NCBI GenBank assembly: GCA_017962165.1
Contig: JAGCVW010000021.1
Coordinates: 1-64,000, forward strand
DNA length: 64,000 nucleotides
Source of the DNA: Bacteroidales bacterium
GTDB lineage: Bacteria; Bacteroidota; Bacteroidia; Bacteroidales; UBA932
Reading direction: 5' to 3'
In this document: one piece after another, positions 53,770-63,206 of the stretch
Layout of the letters: each line of letters opens with the position of its first letter
Numbering within the stretch: the first letter of the stretch is position 1
The notes under the pieces: generated by a model
Told to the model about the DNA's origin: nothing
What the model saw: only the letters and a program-made list of their open reading frames with translations
Databases searched by the model: none
Translations under genes and position numbers: made by a program

Positions 53770-53950
53770 ACTTCGCAACAATCTGAAAAATGATTCCACC
53801 CCCGCTGCTCCGCAGCTGCCCCGAGGGGCATGCCGCCTTCGCTTCGCTCCAGGCGGGTGCCTTCCGGTCGTCGCATCGCTCCTCCCTCACGGCACGGCGC
53901 CTGATGGCGCCCTCGGCCCTCCGGGCCTCTAATCGTTCTTCGATTCAGCA
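53770..53950. repeat. GC-rich palindromic intergenic element
   Basis: No gene is supported. In order it has the dyads GCTGCTCCGCAGC, CGCC..GGCG with CTTCGCTTCGCTCC between, GGCGCCTGATGGCGCC and GGCCCTCCGGGCC. It shares CCGGAAGG and GCGAAGCGA pieces (minus strand) with the 166-bp element but not its ends. Probably folds as RNA at the 3' end of the prenyl-synthase operon. Confidence 0.5.
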
Positions 53951-54913
53951 TCATTTCGCTCTTCCAACAAGTTTTTCCGCGAAGTCTTTGAGGGCGTCGA
54001 GGGGGAGGCTGAGGCCGCGGACCGCGTCGAGGGCCCGGTCGCTGTAGCGGACGATCTCCGCCTTGGCGTCTTTGTCAACTTCGTTTTCGGTATATATGGC
54101 CTTTACTGTCGCTATCTTGGCGGCTTTCTCTTCGGGAGTGTTCGAGGGAATGTCCATGGCCTCCATGAAAGCCTTTTTGTCTGAGGTCTTTTCCAAAGTC
54201 CGTACCGTCAGCCAACTCTTCTTCCTGTTAATGATATCGCCGCCTATGGGCTTGCCGAAGACCTTTTCGTCGCCGAACGCGTCGAGGTAGTCGTCGGCCA
54301 CCTGGAAGGCCATGCCCAGTTCGTAGCCGTAGTTGTACAGCGCTTCGCAGTCCGCTTCAGGCGCACCCGCGATCAGGGCGCCCATCTTCGCCGAACATGC
54401 GATCAGGACCGCCGTCTTCAGACCTATCATCTTCGAATAGTCGGCCATCTTGACCTCCGGCACGGTCTCGAACTCCATGTCGTACTGCTGACCTTCGCAG
54501 ACCTGGGCCGCAGTCCGGGAGAACAGGTCGAGCGCCGCGCCGACCTTGTCGGCCGGGGCCTTCGCCAGACGCTTATAGGCATCTATCTGCATCACGTCGC
54601 CGCTGAGGATCGCAGTGTCCTCGTTCCACTTTTTCCAGACGGTATCCCGGCCGCGGCGCAGGGGCGAACGGTCCATGATGTCGTCGTGGATCAGGGTGAA
54701 GGTGTGGAAGACTTCCAGCGCCGCGGCCGGCTCCAGAATCTCTTCAGGGAAACCCTCGCGGTAAAGCGAATAAGTCAGAAGACAAAGCGTAGGACGGATG
54801 CGTTTCCCCCCGATCGATATCATATACCTTAACGGATCGTACAATCCTTCCGGCTCCTTTTCGAACTCTATTTCAGCGAAAAGCCTGCTGATAGTTTCCT
54901 TGATGTCTGCCAT
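53951..54913 (-). CDS. Polyprenyl diphosphate synthase
   Basis: A 320-aa trans-prenyltransferase. The frame is open 29 codons more, but MADIKETISRLF at 54913 is the better start. First Asp-rich motif IHDDIMDRSPLRRG, second VADDYLDAFGD, both complete (DDxxD). GGKRIRP at the N-terminus binds the diphosphate. It makes a medium-chain prenyl diphosphate, probably for menaquinone; short-chain geranylgeranyl or farnesyl products are possible too. It starts 22 bp after MATE in the rsgA operon. Confidence 0.9.
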   Translation of the reverse strand: MADIKETISRLFAEIEFEKEPEGLYDPLRYMISIGGKRIRPTLCLLTYSLYREGFPEEILEPAAALEVFHTFTLIHDDIMDRSPLRRGRDTVWKKWNEDTAILSGDVMQIDAYKRLAKAPADKVGAALDLFSRTAAQVCEGQQYDMEFETVPEVKMADYSKMIGLKTAVLIACSAKMGALIAGAPEADCEALYNYGYELGMAFQVADDYLDAFGDEKVFGKPIGGDIINRKKSWLTVRTLEKTSDKKAFMEAMDIPSNTPEEKAAKIATVKAIYTENEVDKDAKAEIVRYSDRALDAVRGLSLPLDALKDFAEKLVGRAK

Positions 54914-54935
54914 AGTTCTCAAAGATAATAAAAAT

Positions 54936-56294
54936 CTATCGGTCGCGGATGGTTTTCCAGCTGAGGGCGAGCCAGACGGTGCGAACAAGAAGGTGCGCAA
55001 AGTAGGCGATCATCAGCAGGTGCAGCGGCAGGGATTCCGAACCTACGCCGCCTCCCAGCACCAGCCACTTCAATAAAAACCACACCGTCAGAAACGCGAC
55101 GAAGCCCGCGAGGCAGGAGTCGCGCAGGGGGCGCGAGGCGGTAGCGCCGAGGAAGACGCCGTCGAGGGTGAAGGCCGCGCAGCCGACCGGCGGCATCAGG
55201 ATGAGCCACGGCAGGAAGGCAGAGCAGGCCTCGACGACGGCGGGATCCGAGGTCAGGAGCCGAAGCGCCGGCACTCCCCCGACCCAGTACAGGCCGATAA
55301 AGGCCACGGCGATCGACATGCTCCATATGAAGACATACCGCACCGCACGCCGCAACTCCGGGTTGTTGCGCGCCCCGATGAAACGCCCTACCAGCGCCTC
55401 GCCCGCGTACGCAAATCCGTCCGTGAAATACGAGAACAGCATCAGCAGCTGCATCATCACGGCCGAGCATGCGAGCAGCATGTCGCCCATGCCCGTAGCG
55501 ATGAGCGGGTAGCCGATGTACACGCCCAGCATGGCCGACGCGCGCAGAAAGAGATTGCCGTTCATTCGCATGTAAGGAACGACCTCGCTGCGGCTGAGGG
55601 CCTGCCTGAGTTCGGGCAGACGGAAAGCGCCGAGCACCTTGCGGTACTTGACCATGCAAACGCCCACGCAGAACAGCAGGCCGCAGTACTGGGCGATGAT
55701 AGTGCCGACTGCGATTCCCGCGAAGCCGAGTCCGGGCCAGTTTCCGATTCCACGGCCGAGGAGGATGCTCGCAACGACGTTTACACCGTTTACTATGAGG
55801 TCCTTCCACATCGAGCTCATGGAATCCTGCATCCCCACGAACCAGCCGCTGAAGGTCATCAGCGAGACGGTGGCCGGAGCGGCCCAGATGCGGATGGAGA
55901 AGTACTGCGCGGCCAGGGCCTCCACGTCGGCGCTCGCCTGGGTGCAGAGGACCGCAACCTTAAGGAACGGCCACTGCAGCAGCAGAATCGCCATGGCCAC
56001 GGCGGCCGAAAGCGCCATCCCGCGCCAGAAGATCTTCGCCACTTCGTGGGTGTCGCCGGCGCCGTAGGCCTGGGCCGTCAGTCCGCCCGTTCCCGTCCGC
56101 AGGAAGCTGAAATTCCAATAGAGCAGCGAGAACAGCATCGACCCCACGGAGATCGCCCCTATGGCCACGGCGGCCTGCGTCCCTGCCAGATGGCCGGCGA
56201 CAGCTGTATCGACCATGCCCACGAGCGGCACGGTAATATTGGCCAGTATGCTCGGAAGCGCCAGCCGAAGTATCTCTTTGTTGAGGCTGTTCAT
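54936..56294 (-). CDS. MATE family efflux transporter
   Basis: A 452-aa inner-membrane protein with 12 predicted membrane segments. Seen: LPSILANITVPLVGMVDTAVAGH, TGTGGLTAQAYGAGD and, in the second half, FAYAGEALVGRFIGA. It belongs to the DinF-like branch of MATE, which exports drugs or metabolites against sodium or protons. The start overlaps the rsgA stop (TAATG). Confidence 0.93.
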   Translation of the reverse strand: MNSLNKEILRLALPSILANITVPLVGMVDTAVAGHLAGTQAAVAIGAISVGSMLFSLLYWNFSFLRTGTGGLTAQAYGAGDTHEVAKIFWRGMALSAAVAMAILLLQWPFLKVAVLCTQASADVEALAAQYFSIRIWAAPATVSLMTFSGWFVGMQDSMSSMWKDLIVNGVNVVASILLGRGIGNWPGLGFAGIAVGTIIAQYCGLLFCVGVCMVKYRKVLGAFRLPELRQALSRSEVVPYMRMNGNLFLRASAMLGVYIGYPLIATGMGDMLLACSAVMMQLLMLFSYFTDGFAYAGEALVGRFIGARNNPELRRAVRYVFIWSMSIAVAFIGLYWVGGVPALRLLTSDPAVVEACSAFLPWLILMPPVGCAAFTLDGVFLGATASRPLRDSCLAGFVAFLTVWFLLKWLVLGGGVGSESLPLHLLMIAYFAHLLVRTVWLALSWKTIRDR

Positions 56295-57238
56295 TATTTG
56301 CGGAACTTGCTGTCCTCCTCCAGCATTCCGAGGTAGGAGCTGTAACGTTCGGGAGCGATTTCGCCGACCTCGACCGCGGCCTTTACGGCGCAGTCAGGCT
56401 CATGCGTATGCGTGCACGGGATGAACTTGCAGTTGTCGGCTACGCGGAGCATCTCCGGGAAGTACTTCGGAATTTCCTCCTTCTCCAGGCCGTAAAGCCC
56501 GAAGCCGCGAAGGCCGGGGGTATCGATAACATAACCGCCGCCCGTTATGGGATACATTTCGTAGAGGGAAGTCGTATGTTTTCCCTGAAGGTGCGCCGCG
56601 CTGATCTTGCCGACTTTGGGATCGAGCGAGGGATCCAGCGCCTTGATGAGCGAGGACTTCCCCACTCCCGATTCTCCGCTGATAAGATTGAGGCCTTTTT
56701 TACAGATTTCGCGCAGTTCATCTACGCCCTCGCCGGTCTTGGCGGAAGTTTCGAGAACACGGTAACCGGCCCTCGCGTAGACAGACTTGAAGTTGTCAAC
56801 CTCGTCCTGAACCTCACTGCGGTAGAGGTCGACCTTGTTGAGAACAATAGTCGCCGGAATCTTAAACATCTCGCAGGTCACGAGCTGCCTGTCCAGGAAC
56901 GGAAGTTTAACCTCCGGGAAATAGAGCGAGACCACCAGCAGGGCCATGTCGAGGTTCGCCGCGATTACGTGCGACTGACGCGACAGGTTGGCCGACTTGC
57001 GGATAAGGTGGTTAGTGCGGTCGAGAATTTCGGTAATGACGGCGGGATGCTCGGCGTCCGCATCGGACTCGCATTCATAGCGGACGCGGTCGCCGACCGC
57101 CACAGGATTGGTAGACGAGCCTGCCTCCAAACGCACTTTTCCCCGCAAAACTGCAGGGAAAAGATGCCAGTCCGGGAGTTCACTCAGAAGGAAGTGACTG
57201 CCCGCGTTCTTAACTACCGTAGCGATTCCGCTCTTCAT
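56294..57238 (-). CDS. rsgA: Ribosome small-subunit GTPase RsgA
   Basis: A 314-aa circularly permuted GTPase for late 30S assembly. OB domain (1-80), then G4 NKVD (134-137), G1 GESGVGKSS (188-196), G3 DTPGLRGFG, and the zinc site CKFIPCTHTHEPDC, ending in a short helix. The order G4-G1-G3 is the family mark. It follows the VWA gene after 21 bp. Confidence 0.96.
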   Translation of the reverse strand: MKSGIATVVKNAGSHFLLSELPDWHLFPAVLRGKVRLEAGSSTNPVAVGDRVRYECESDADAEHPAVITEILDRTNHLIRKSANLSRQSHVIAANLDMALLVVSLYFPEVKLPFLDRQLVTCEMFKIPATIVLNKVDLYRSEVQDEVDNFKSVYARAGYRVLETSAKTGEGVDELREICKKGLNLISGESGVGKSSLIKALDPSLDPKVGKISAAHLQGKHTTSLYEMYPITGGGYVIDTPGLRGFGLYGLEKEEIPKYFPEMLRVADNCKFIPCTHTHEPDCAVKAAVEVGEIAPERYSSYLGMLEEDSKFRK

Positions 57239-57259
57239 ACGGCAGCGAAGATACGCATT

Positions 57260-58537
57260 TTATTCAAGATACTTGTCGATAAGGCGGACAATAAGTTCGT
57301 TGAGCTGCTCGACTTTGTACTCGCCGACGCTTGCCTGGATGTGGTCTCCGCCGATGCCGCTGTCGTTGGTCAGGAACACATAGGTTCCGGAAGTAGCGAT
57401 TGCGAAGAACCTGAGCATGAATTCAGTGGGTTTGTCGACACCGCTCGCAGCCACCGGGATGATCTTGATGCCGTTCTTGGCGTAAGCCTCGATGCTCTTG
57501 TGCAGGGATGCGATTACATTTTCATTGTGGTGGGCCGGGGCGTCGAGGAACATGAATACTATCCTGCTGCGTGCTCCCTCATCCCATGAAAGATTCTGAA
57601 GTCCCTTTTCGAGCGCGGTGTGGACTGCCTCGGGGAAGTCTCCGCCGCCGGCTGCGGACTGCTTGCCCACATACTCGGACACTGACTTGATCTCAGTCGT
57701 GAAGTCTTTAACTTTGGTTACATACTCGTCGCCCTCGTCGCGGTAGAAGAGAGCCGCGCTGCGGATGGTGGTGCCGCCTTTGAGAGCCTCAACCTTCTTG
57801 AAGATATCGATAAGGTCGCTCTGGAGGAAGTCGATTTCGTCTCCCATCGAGCCGGTCGCGTCCACGAAGAAAGCGATGTCCGCCTTCTTGGCGGTAATCG
57901 ACTTGGATACCTCATATATATTATAGGTAGTGGAATCAGACGCCCATTTGGTAACCACTGGGGCTTCAGGCTGTGCTACGCCGTCGAGGCTGAGGGTAAG
58001 TTTCGCGTCTTCCGCGAGGGTCTCCTGCTTGAAGAGGCTCACCCAGCAATTCGCCTGGCCGAGATTGTCGGTAATTGCCGTCCAGACCGGCGAGCCGTTC
58101 AGGTTGAGGACAACCTTCACACCTGCGGCGGGAGCGCCGTCGTTGGTCACGCTCACCGCGACCCTGTTGTTGGTGTAGAAATCCCAGTAAGAGCAGTACT
58201 GATAATAGCTTCCGTTGCCTTCGTACCAGTCGCCATCCTCAATCTTGCCGGCCTCGTCCTCGCCCTGGGAGAGCATAAGTTTACCCCAGAAAGGCCAGTT
58301 GTCGAGATCGTTCCACTCGCCTGCAGTCAGCATTCCGGCCTGGGTGTTGCCGTTTCCGTTCTCCCCTTCACCGGGTGCGGAAGGCGCTACGTCACTTTCT
58401 CCAGCCATCCTTCCATCAACGGCATACTCGTAATCGCCGTCCATCATCTTTCCGAAATAATCACCTGCCGCATCGCATGAAATAGCCATCGCAGCCACTG
58501 CCGCCACAGCCATCAAATTGTATATTGCCTTTTTCAT
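57260..58537 (-). CDS. VWA-domain lipoprotein
   Basis: A 425-aa lipoprotein (start MKKAIYN at 58537), lipobox MAISC. After an acidic low-complexity stretch (Gly/Asn/Glu, about 40-65) comes an Ig-like beta domain (VAVSVTNDGAPAAGVKVVL.., about 125-205) and a von Willebrand A domain (about 220-425) with MIDAS FVDATGSMGDE and the later GGGDFPEAV. It binds protein or metal ligands; the partner is not known. A Gly/Asn linker suggests surface display. Confidence 0.85.
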   Translation of the reverse strand: MKKAIYNLMAVAAVAAMAISCDAAGDYFGKMMDGDYEYAVDGRMAGESDVAPSAPGEGENGNGNTQAGMLTAGEWNDLDNWPFWGKLMLSQGEDEAGKIEDGDWYEGNGSYYQYCSYWDFYTNNRVAVSVTNDGAPAAGVKVVLNLNGSPVWTAITDNLGQANCWVSLFKQETLAEDAKLTLSLDGVAQPEAPVVTKWASDSTTYNIYEVSKSITAKKADIAFFVDATGSMGDEIDFLQSDLIDIFKKVEALKGGTTIRSAALFYRDEGDEYVTKVKDFTTEIKSVSEYVGKQSAAGGGDFPEAVHTALEKGLQNLSWDEGARSRIVFMFLDAPAHHNENVIASLHKSIEAYAKNGIKIIPVAASGVDKPTEFMLRFFAIATSGTYVFLTNDSGIGGDHIQASVGEYKVEQLNELIVRLIDKYLE

Positions 58538-58596
58538 ATCCATAAAAAACTGCAATATAGATGCGCCCTGCCCCGCTTTCGTTGCAATAAATTATT

Positions 58597-58762
58597 AGCG
58601 GAGCGATAGTTTGCCCTGAGAGGCCTGTCCACCCCCGGACAGGGGTAGGGGGTAGGTGTCCGTTGGATACGAGTTTGAGCGAAGCGAGGACGAAGTAGAC
58701 AATGGAAGGGGCCGGAAGGAGCGTAGCGACTGGAGTCCTCTCAGGGCAAACTATCGTCCGCT
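58597..58762. repeat. 166-bp structured repeat element, copy 2
   Basis: Same block order as at 284-450: terminal inverted repeats (GCGATAGTTTGCCCTGAGA, 58602-58620, against TCTCAGGGCAAACTATCG, 58739-58756), inner hairpin CCTGTCC / GGACAGG (58624-58643), and GGAAGGGGCCGGAAGGAGC (58704-58722). The arms are stronger than in copy 1. The right end overlaps the rnr stop codon, so it forms the 3' end of the rnr transcript. Confidence 0.75.
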
Positions 58763-60809
58763 ATTCTTCTTTATCAAGGAGTTCGAAATCCAATAACCGC
58801 TGTTCGAGGTTGGCGGAGGAGACGCGGATGCGGACGGGGTCGCCGAGGCGGAAGATGCGGCGGGTGCGGCGGCCGCGGAGACGGTACTTGTCCTCTTCGA
58901 ATTCGTAGAAATCGCCCTTGATTTCGCGAAGCGGGACCATGCCCTCGATGTGGGTGGGCTCGATTTCGACGTACATGCCCCATTCGGTGATCCCGGAGAT
59001 GTGGCCGTCGAACTCCTCGCCGATATGGTCCTGCATGTATTCGACAAGCTTGTACTTGATCGAGGTACGCTCGGCGTCGGTCGCGATCGCCTCACGTTCG
59101 GAGGCATGGTCACACTGGGCTGCGTAGTAGTCCTTGTCCTGGCTTTTGCCGTTCGCGAGATAAATCGACAGCAGGCGGTGGACCATCAGGTCAGGATAGC
59201 GGCGGATGGGCGAGGTAAAATGCGTATAGTCGGCGAAGGCGAGGCCGTAGTGGCCGATATTGTCGACGCTGTACTTGGCTTTGGCCATGGCGCGGAGAGC
59301 AATGTCGCGGAAGGCCTCGCCTTCGGGACGGCCCTCCGAACGGGTCAGAAGGTCGTTGACGGCGCGGGCAGATCCCCTGCCTTCGAGGTCGCTGTCCATC
59401 TTGTAGCCCATGCTCTTCGCGAACGTGCGCAGGCCGGCGAGCTTTTCCTCGTTGGGAGTGTCGTGGACGCGGTAGACGAAGGTCTTGCCCTTGCCGGAGA
59501 CGAACTCCGCGACGCTGCGGTTAGCCAGCAGCATGAACTCCTCAATCAGCCAATTGGCCTCGAAGGAGTGAACCTGATATATCTCGATGGGCTTGCCGGT
59601 CTCGTCACACTTGACCTTCATCTCCGGGCGGTCGAAATCAATCGCTCCAGCCTTTTGGCGGCGGTCTTTCAGGATCAGGGCCATGAAGTTCAGGGTCTGG
59701 AGAGCGGTGCGGAGCTCAGCAGTACAGCCGAAGGACTCCCCGGCCGGCTGATCTGGCTCAGCCTTGATAACCTCCTGCGCCTGATTGTAATCCAGCCTGA
59801 AATCGGAGTTGATGACGGTCCTGCCGAACCATTTCTTGCGGACCTTGACATCGGCGGTAAGTTCGAAGACGGCGGAGAAAGTCAGCTTGTCTTCGTGGGG
59901 CCTCAAAGAGCAGAGCCTGTTGCAGAGCTTCTCCGGGAGCATGGGGACAGTTCTGTCAACAAGATACACGGAAGTGCCGCGGTCCTGGGCCTCCTTGTCC
60001 ACGGGCGAGCCCGGCAGCACATAGTGCGAGACATCGGCGATATGGACGCCTACCTCGTAATTGCCATTCTCCAGCGGGCGGAACGACAGGGCGTCGTCAT
60101 AATCCTTTGCGTCAGCCGGGTCGATGGTGAAGGTAAATACCTGACGGAAATCCCTGCGCTCGGCAAGGTCGGCCGGAGTAATCTCGGACGGGATCTTTTC
60201 GGCGGCGTCCTCAACGAACTTCTCGAAACGGTAGGGCAGGTTGAACTCCGCGAGGATAGCGTGCATCTCGGTCTCATTTGCACCTGGCGCGCCAAGGACG
60301 TCGACGACCCTGCCGTAGGGACAGTTCTCGCCGCGGTTCCACCCTTCTACCAACGCGGCCACCTTGAATCCCGTCTGGGCGCCCATCTCAAGGGCCTGCT
60401 CCCCGTCGACCTCTATGTCGTAGGGCATGAAGCGGCTCTGCATCAGGACCCACGCATGGGCCCCGACCATATGGAATACGCCCACGAAGGGTTTTTCGGA
60501 ACGCTTGATGATTTCGACAATCTCGCCCTCACGGCGCTCGCCGCGCGCGGCCTGGCCGATGAGGGCCTTGGCGCGGCCGCCGCTGTGCGGGGTTCGGGTC
60601 ACGGCGACACGGACCGTGTCGCCGTTGAGAGCCCCGCGGGTCTTGGCGGCCCGCACGAACACGTCGTCGTCTTCGCCGTCGATAATGACGAACACATAAC
60701 CCTCGCGGGTCATCTGCACCTTGCCGACGAACTGCGGAAAGACGGTCTTTCCTGCCTTCCTCTTACGCCTCTGCTGAACTGTCTTTCTGCCTCGTCTCTG
60801 GGGTTTCAT
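58761..60809 (-). CDS. rnr: Ribonuclease R
   Basis: A 682-aa 3'-5' exoribonuclease. N-terminal basic tail (KPQRRGRKTVQQRRKRKAG), cold-shock domains (about 25-170), the RNB catalytic domain with IDPADAKDYDDALSF (four Asp for Mg), and LANRSVAEFVS plus HFTSPIRRYPDLMVHRLL. The C-terminal S1 domain (FDGHISGITEWGMYVEIEP) is present. It degrades structured RNA and takes part in RNA quality control. Start overlaps manA stop (ATGA). Confidence 0.96.
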   Translation of the reverse strand: MKPQRRGRKTVQQRRKRKAGKTVFPQFVGKVQMTREGYVFVIIDGEDDDVFVRAAKTRGALNGDTVRVAVTRTPHSGGRAKALIGQAARGERREGEIVEIIKRSEKPFVGVFHMVGAHAWVLMQSRFMPYDIEVDGEQALEMGAQTGFKVAALVEGWNRGENCPYGRVVDVLGAPGANETEMHAILAEFNLPYRFEKFVEDAAEKIPSEITPADLAERRDFRQVFTFTIDPADAKDYDDALSFRPLENGNYEVGVHIADVSHYVLPGSPVDKEAQDRGTSVYLVDRTVPMLPEKLCNRLCSLRPHEDKLTFSAVFELTADVKVRKKWFGRTVINSDFRLDYNQAQEVIKAEPDQPAGESFGCTAELRTALQTLNFMALILKDRRQKAGAIDFDRPEMKVKCDETGKPIEIYQVHSFEANWLIEEFMLLANRSVAEFVSGKGKTFVYRVHDTPNEEKLAGLRTFAKSMGYKMDSDLEGRGSARAVNDLLTRSEGRPEGEAFRDIALRAMAKAKYSVDNIGHYGLAFADYTHFTSPIRRYPDLMVHRLLSIYLANGKSQDKDYYAAQCDHASEREAIATDAERTSIKYKLVEYMQDHIGEEFDGHISGITEWGMYVEIEPTHIEGMVPLREIKGDFYEFEEDKYRLRGRRTRRIFRLGDPVRIRVSSANLEQRLLDFELLDKEE

Positions 60810-61675
60810 GCTTTGGGAACGAAAGTCGTCAAAAGTTTTGCACGGCCCGAAGGGGTTATGGTGAGCGACTTTTCAGACGCAGGCACCAGGGCACACTCTC
60901 CGGGAACCAAAGAGCACTTACCGGACCCCGTGGAAAGCTTAACTTCCCCCTCGGTATCAATAACGATAAGGAAATCGCCGCAGTCGTCGAGCCCACGGAC
61001 AAGTGGCTCCGTTAAATCCAGCAGATCAGTGCTGAAATGGCTGCAACGGGCCAGATTTACCGGCTCGTTCTCCTTAGGCTCGTAGTGGGTCTTATAATCC
61101 GGAAGCACCCTGTAGTCGATGGCCTCTTTGGCCTCCTCGATATGGAGCTTGCGCGGTTTGCCGTCAAAGCCCAGGCGCCCGTAGTCATAGATGCGGTAAG
61201 TAATGTCCGAAGTCTCCTGGATCTCTGCGATATAGCATCCGCCCCCGAGGGCGTGGATGCGCCCTGCCGGAAGAAAGAACACCTCGCCGGGGTGGATTTC
61301 GTAACGGGCCAGGGCGGACACTATCTGATCCTTACGCACAAGGTCCTCATACTCCGAAGGGTTGATCTGCTTGCTGAGTCCGCTGTAAAGATACGCACCT
61401 GGTTTCGCCCCTATCACATACCACATCTCGGTCTTCCCCTTGCAGCCATGGAGCCTCGCTGCCATCTCGTCGTCGGGATGGACCTGGATCGAGAGGTCGC
61501 GGTTGGAGTCTATGAACTTGATGAGCAGGGGAAACTGCCCCTCGTAGATATCGGTGATTTTCTTGCCGGCATCGGGGCCCTCGGCCACGACGGATTCGTC
61601 GCCGGGCCAGCCTGAGAGTACCCAGCTCTCAGTCCCCCAGACGAGAGTCTTCAGGATAGGTTTGAACTTGTACAT
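60806..61675 (-). CDS. manA: Mannose-6-phosphate isomerase, class I
   Basis: A 289-aa cupin-type zinc enzyme for the interconversion of mannose-6-phosphate and fructose-6-phosphate. Zinc ligands: SIQVHPDDEMA (Gln-x-His), KTEMWYVIG (Glu), and IHALGGGCYIAEIQ (His), plus PAGRIHAL with the catalytic region. It is a short bacterial form. The gene begins 1 bp after gpmI, so hexose and glycolysis enzymes are made together. Confidence 0.95.
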   Translation of the reverse strand: MYKFKPILKTLVWGTESWVLSGWPGDESVVAEGPDAGKKITDIYEGQFPLLIKFIDSNRDLSIQVHPDDEMAARLHGCKGKTEMWYVIGAKPGAYLYSGLSKQINPSEYEDLVRKDQIVSALARYEIHPGEVFFLPAGRIHALGGGCYIAEIQETSDITYRIYDYGRLGFDGKPRKLHIEEAKEAIDYRVLPDYKTHYEPKENEPVNLARCSHFSTDLLDLTEPLVRGLDDCGDFLIVIDTEGEVKLSTGSGKCSLVPGECALVPASEKSLTITPSGRAKLLTTFVPKA

Positions 61676-61676
61676 A

Positions 61677-63197
61677 CTAAATAAGCGGTTCGGCGGTCAT
61701 GGCCTCAGGCTGAGGTATACCCATCAGCTTGAGGATAGTCGGAGCCACATTGCACAGGGCGCCGTCCTTTACCGTCTTCACTTCCGGACCGGCGTTGATC
61801 ACCACGAACTGAACGGTGTTCAGCGAATGGGCGGTGTTCGGGGTTCCGTCAGCGTTGACAGCGAAATCGGCGTTGCCATGGTCGGCTGTAAGCAGAACGA
61901 CATAGTCCTTGGCGATAGCCTCGTCGATCACCTTCTTCACCAGCTTGTCGATGCACTCGACAGCCTGGGTGATGGAGTTGTAGACTCCGGTGTGGCCGAC
62001 CATGTCGCCGTTGGCAAAGTTCAGGATGATCATGTCCTGCTTTCCGGTGCGGATCTGGTCGATAAGCTTCTCCGCCACCTCAGGCGCGCTCATCTGCGGC
62101 AGCAGGTCGTAGGTGGGCACCTTCGGGGAATTTACCAGTATGCGGTCCTCGTTCTCGAAGACGGTCTCACGTCCGCCGTTAAAGAAGAAGGTAACGTGGG
62201 CATATTTCTCCGTCTCTGCGATGCGAAGCTGGTGCTTGCCGGCCTTCGAAACAGTCTCGCCGAGAGTATCCTGGACGAGCTCTTTGTCGAACAGGATATG
62301 GACTCCGGTAAACGAAGCGTCGTAGGGAGTAAGGCAGCAGTAGTAAAGAGGAATTGTGTGCATGCCCTCTTCAGGCATATCCTTCTGGGTAAGCGCTGCG
62401 GTAAGCTCGCGGGCGCGGTCGTTGCGGAAGTTGTAGAAGATGACGGCATCGCCCTCTTCGATGGTAGCGACGGGCTTGCCCCCTTCGGTGACCACGATGG
62501 GCTTTATGAACTCATCGGTAACGTCGGCATCGTAGGAAGCCTGGATTCCGGCCTGGGCGCTTTCGAAAGCGGCGCCCTTGCCCTCGACCAGCAGGTCGTA
62601 GGCCTCCTTCACGCGGTTCCAGCGCTTGTCGCGGTCCATGGCATAGAAACGGCCGCAGACCGACGCGACCTTGCCGGTGGTCTCCTTCATTTTCTCTTCG
62701 AGCTCGGCGACGAAGCCAAGGCCGCTGCGCGGGTCGGTGTCGCGGCCGTCCATGAAGGCGTGGACATAGACCTTGTCCAGGCCCAGTTCGGCGGCAACGC
62801 GAAGGAATTCATAGACATGGGTGAGGGAGCTGTGGACTCCGCCATGGGAGGTAAGGCCCATCAGATGGAGCTTCTTGCCCGAAGATTTCACATAGTCGAA
62901 TGCGGCCTTGATCTCCTTGTTTTCGAGGAGTTTGTGCTCACGGCAGGCGATGTTGATCTTCACCAGGTCCTGGTACACGACTCGGCCTGCGCCGAGGTTC
63001 ATGTGGCCCACCTCGGAGTTTCCCATCTGGCCGTCCGGCAGTCCTACGTATTCGCCGCAGGCCTGAAGGTGGCCGTATGGATATTTCTGCCGCAGAGCGT
63101 CTATATTGGGAGTTCCTTTAGTCCAAATTGCGTTGGAGTAATCGTGACGGCCTTCTCCCCAGCCGTCGAGAATCATCAAAAGTACTTTTCTGTTCAT
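61677..63197 (-). CDS. gpmI: 2,3-bisphosphoglycerate-independent phosphoglycerate mutase
   Basis: A 506-aa manganese enzyme of glycolysis. [11 protein letters not shown] starts the alkaline-phosphatase-like fold; the phosphoserine is in [14 protein letters not shown] (Ser64 or near); [15 protein letters not shown] and [13 protein letters not shown] are substrate-binding; [10 protein letters not shown] is a metal site. Length and motifs are complete. Starts 9 bp after the M3 peptidase gene, and is followed by manA and rnr. Confidence 0.97.
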   Translation of the reverse strand: MNRKVLLMILDGWGEGRHDYSNAIWTKGTPNIDALRQKYPYGHLQACGEYVGLPDGQMGNSEVGHMNLGAGRVVYQDLVKINIACREHKLLENKEIKAAFDYVKSSGKKLHLMGLTSHGGVHSSLTHVYEFLRVAAELGLDKVYVHAFMDGRDTDPRSGLGFVAELEEKMKETTGKVASVCGRFYAMDRDKRWNRVKEAYDLLVEGKGAAFESAQAGIQASYDADVTDEFIKPIVVTEGGKPVATIEEGDAVIFYNFRNDRARELTAALTQKDMPEEGMHTIPLYYCCLTPYDASFTGVHILFDKELVQDTLGETVSKAGKHQLRIAETEKYAHVTFFFNGGRETVFENEDRILVNSPKVPTYDLLPQMSAPEVAEKLIDQIRTGKQDMIILNFANGDMVGHTGVYNSITQAVECIDKLVKKVIDEAIAKDYVVLLTADHGNADFAVNADGTPNTAHSLNTVQFVVINAGPEVKTVKDGALCNVAPTILKLMGIPQPEAMTAEPLI

Positions 63198-63206
63198 GTG
63201 TAAAGT

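Noticed and set aside
53770..53950. Third copy of the 166-bp element
   Set aside because: Shares only short CCGGAAGG and GCGAAGCGA pieces; the terminal arms and the CCTGTCC hairpin are absent.
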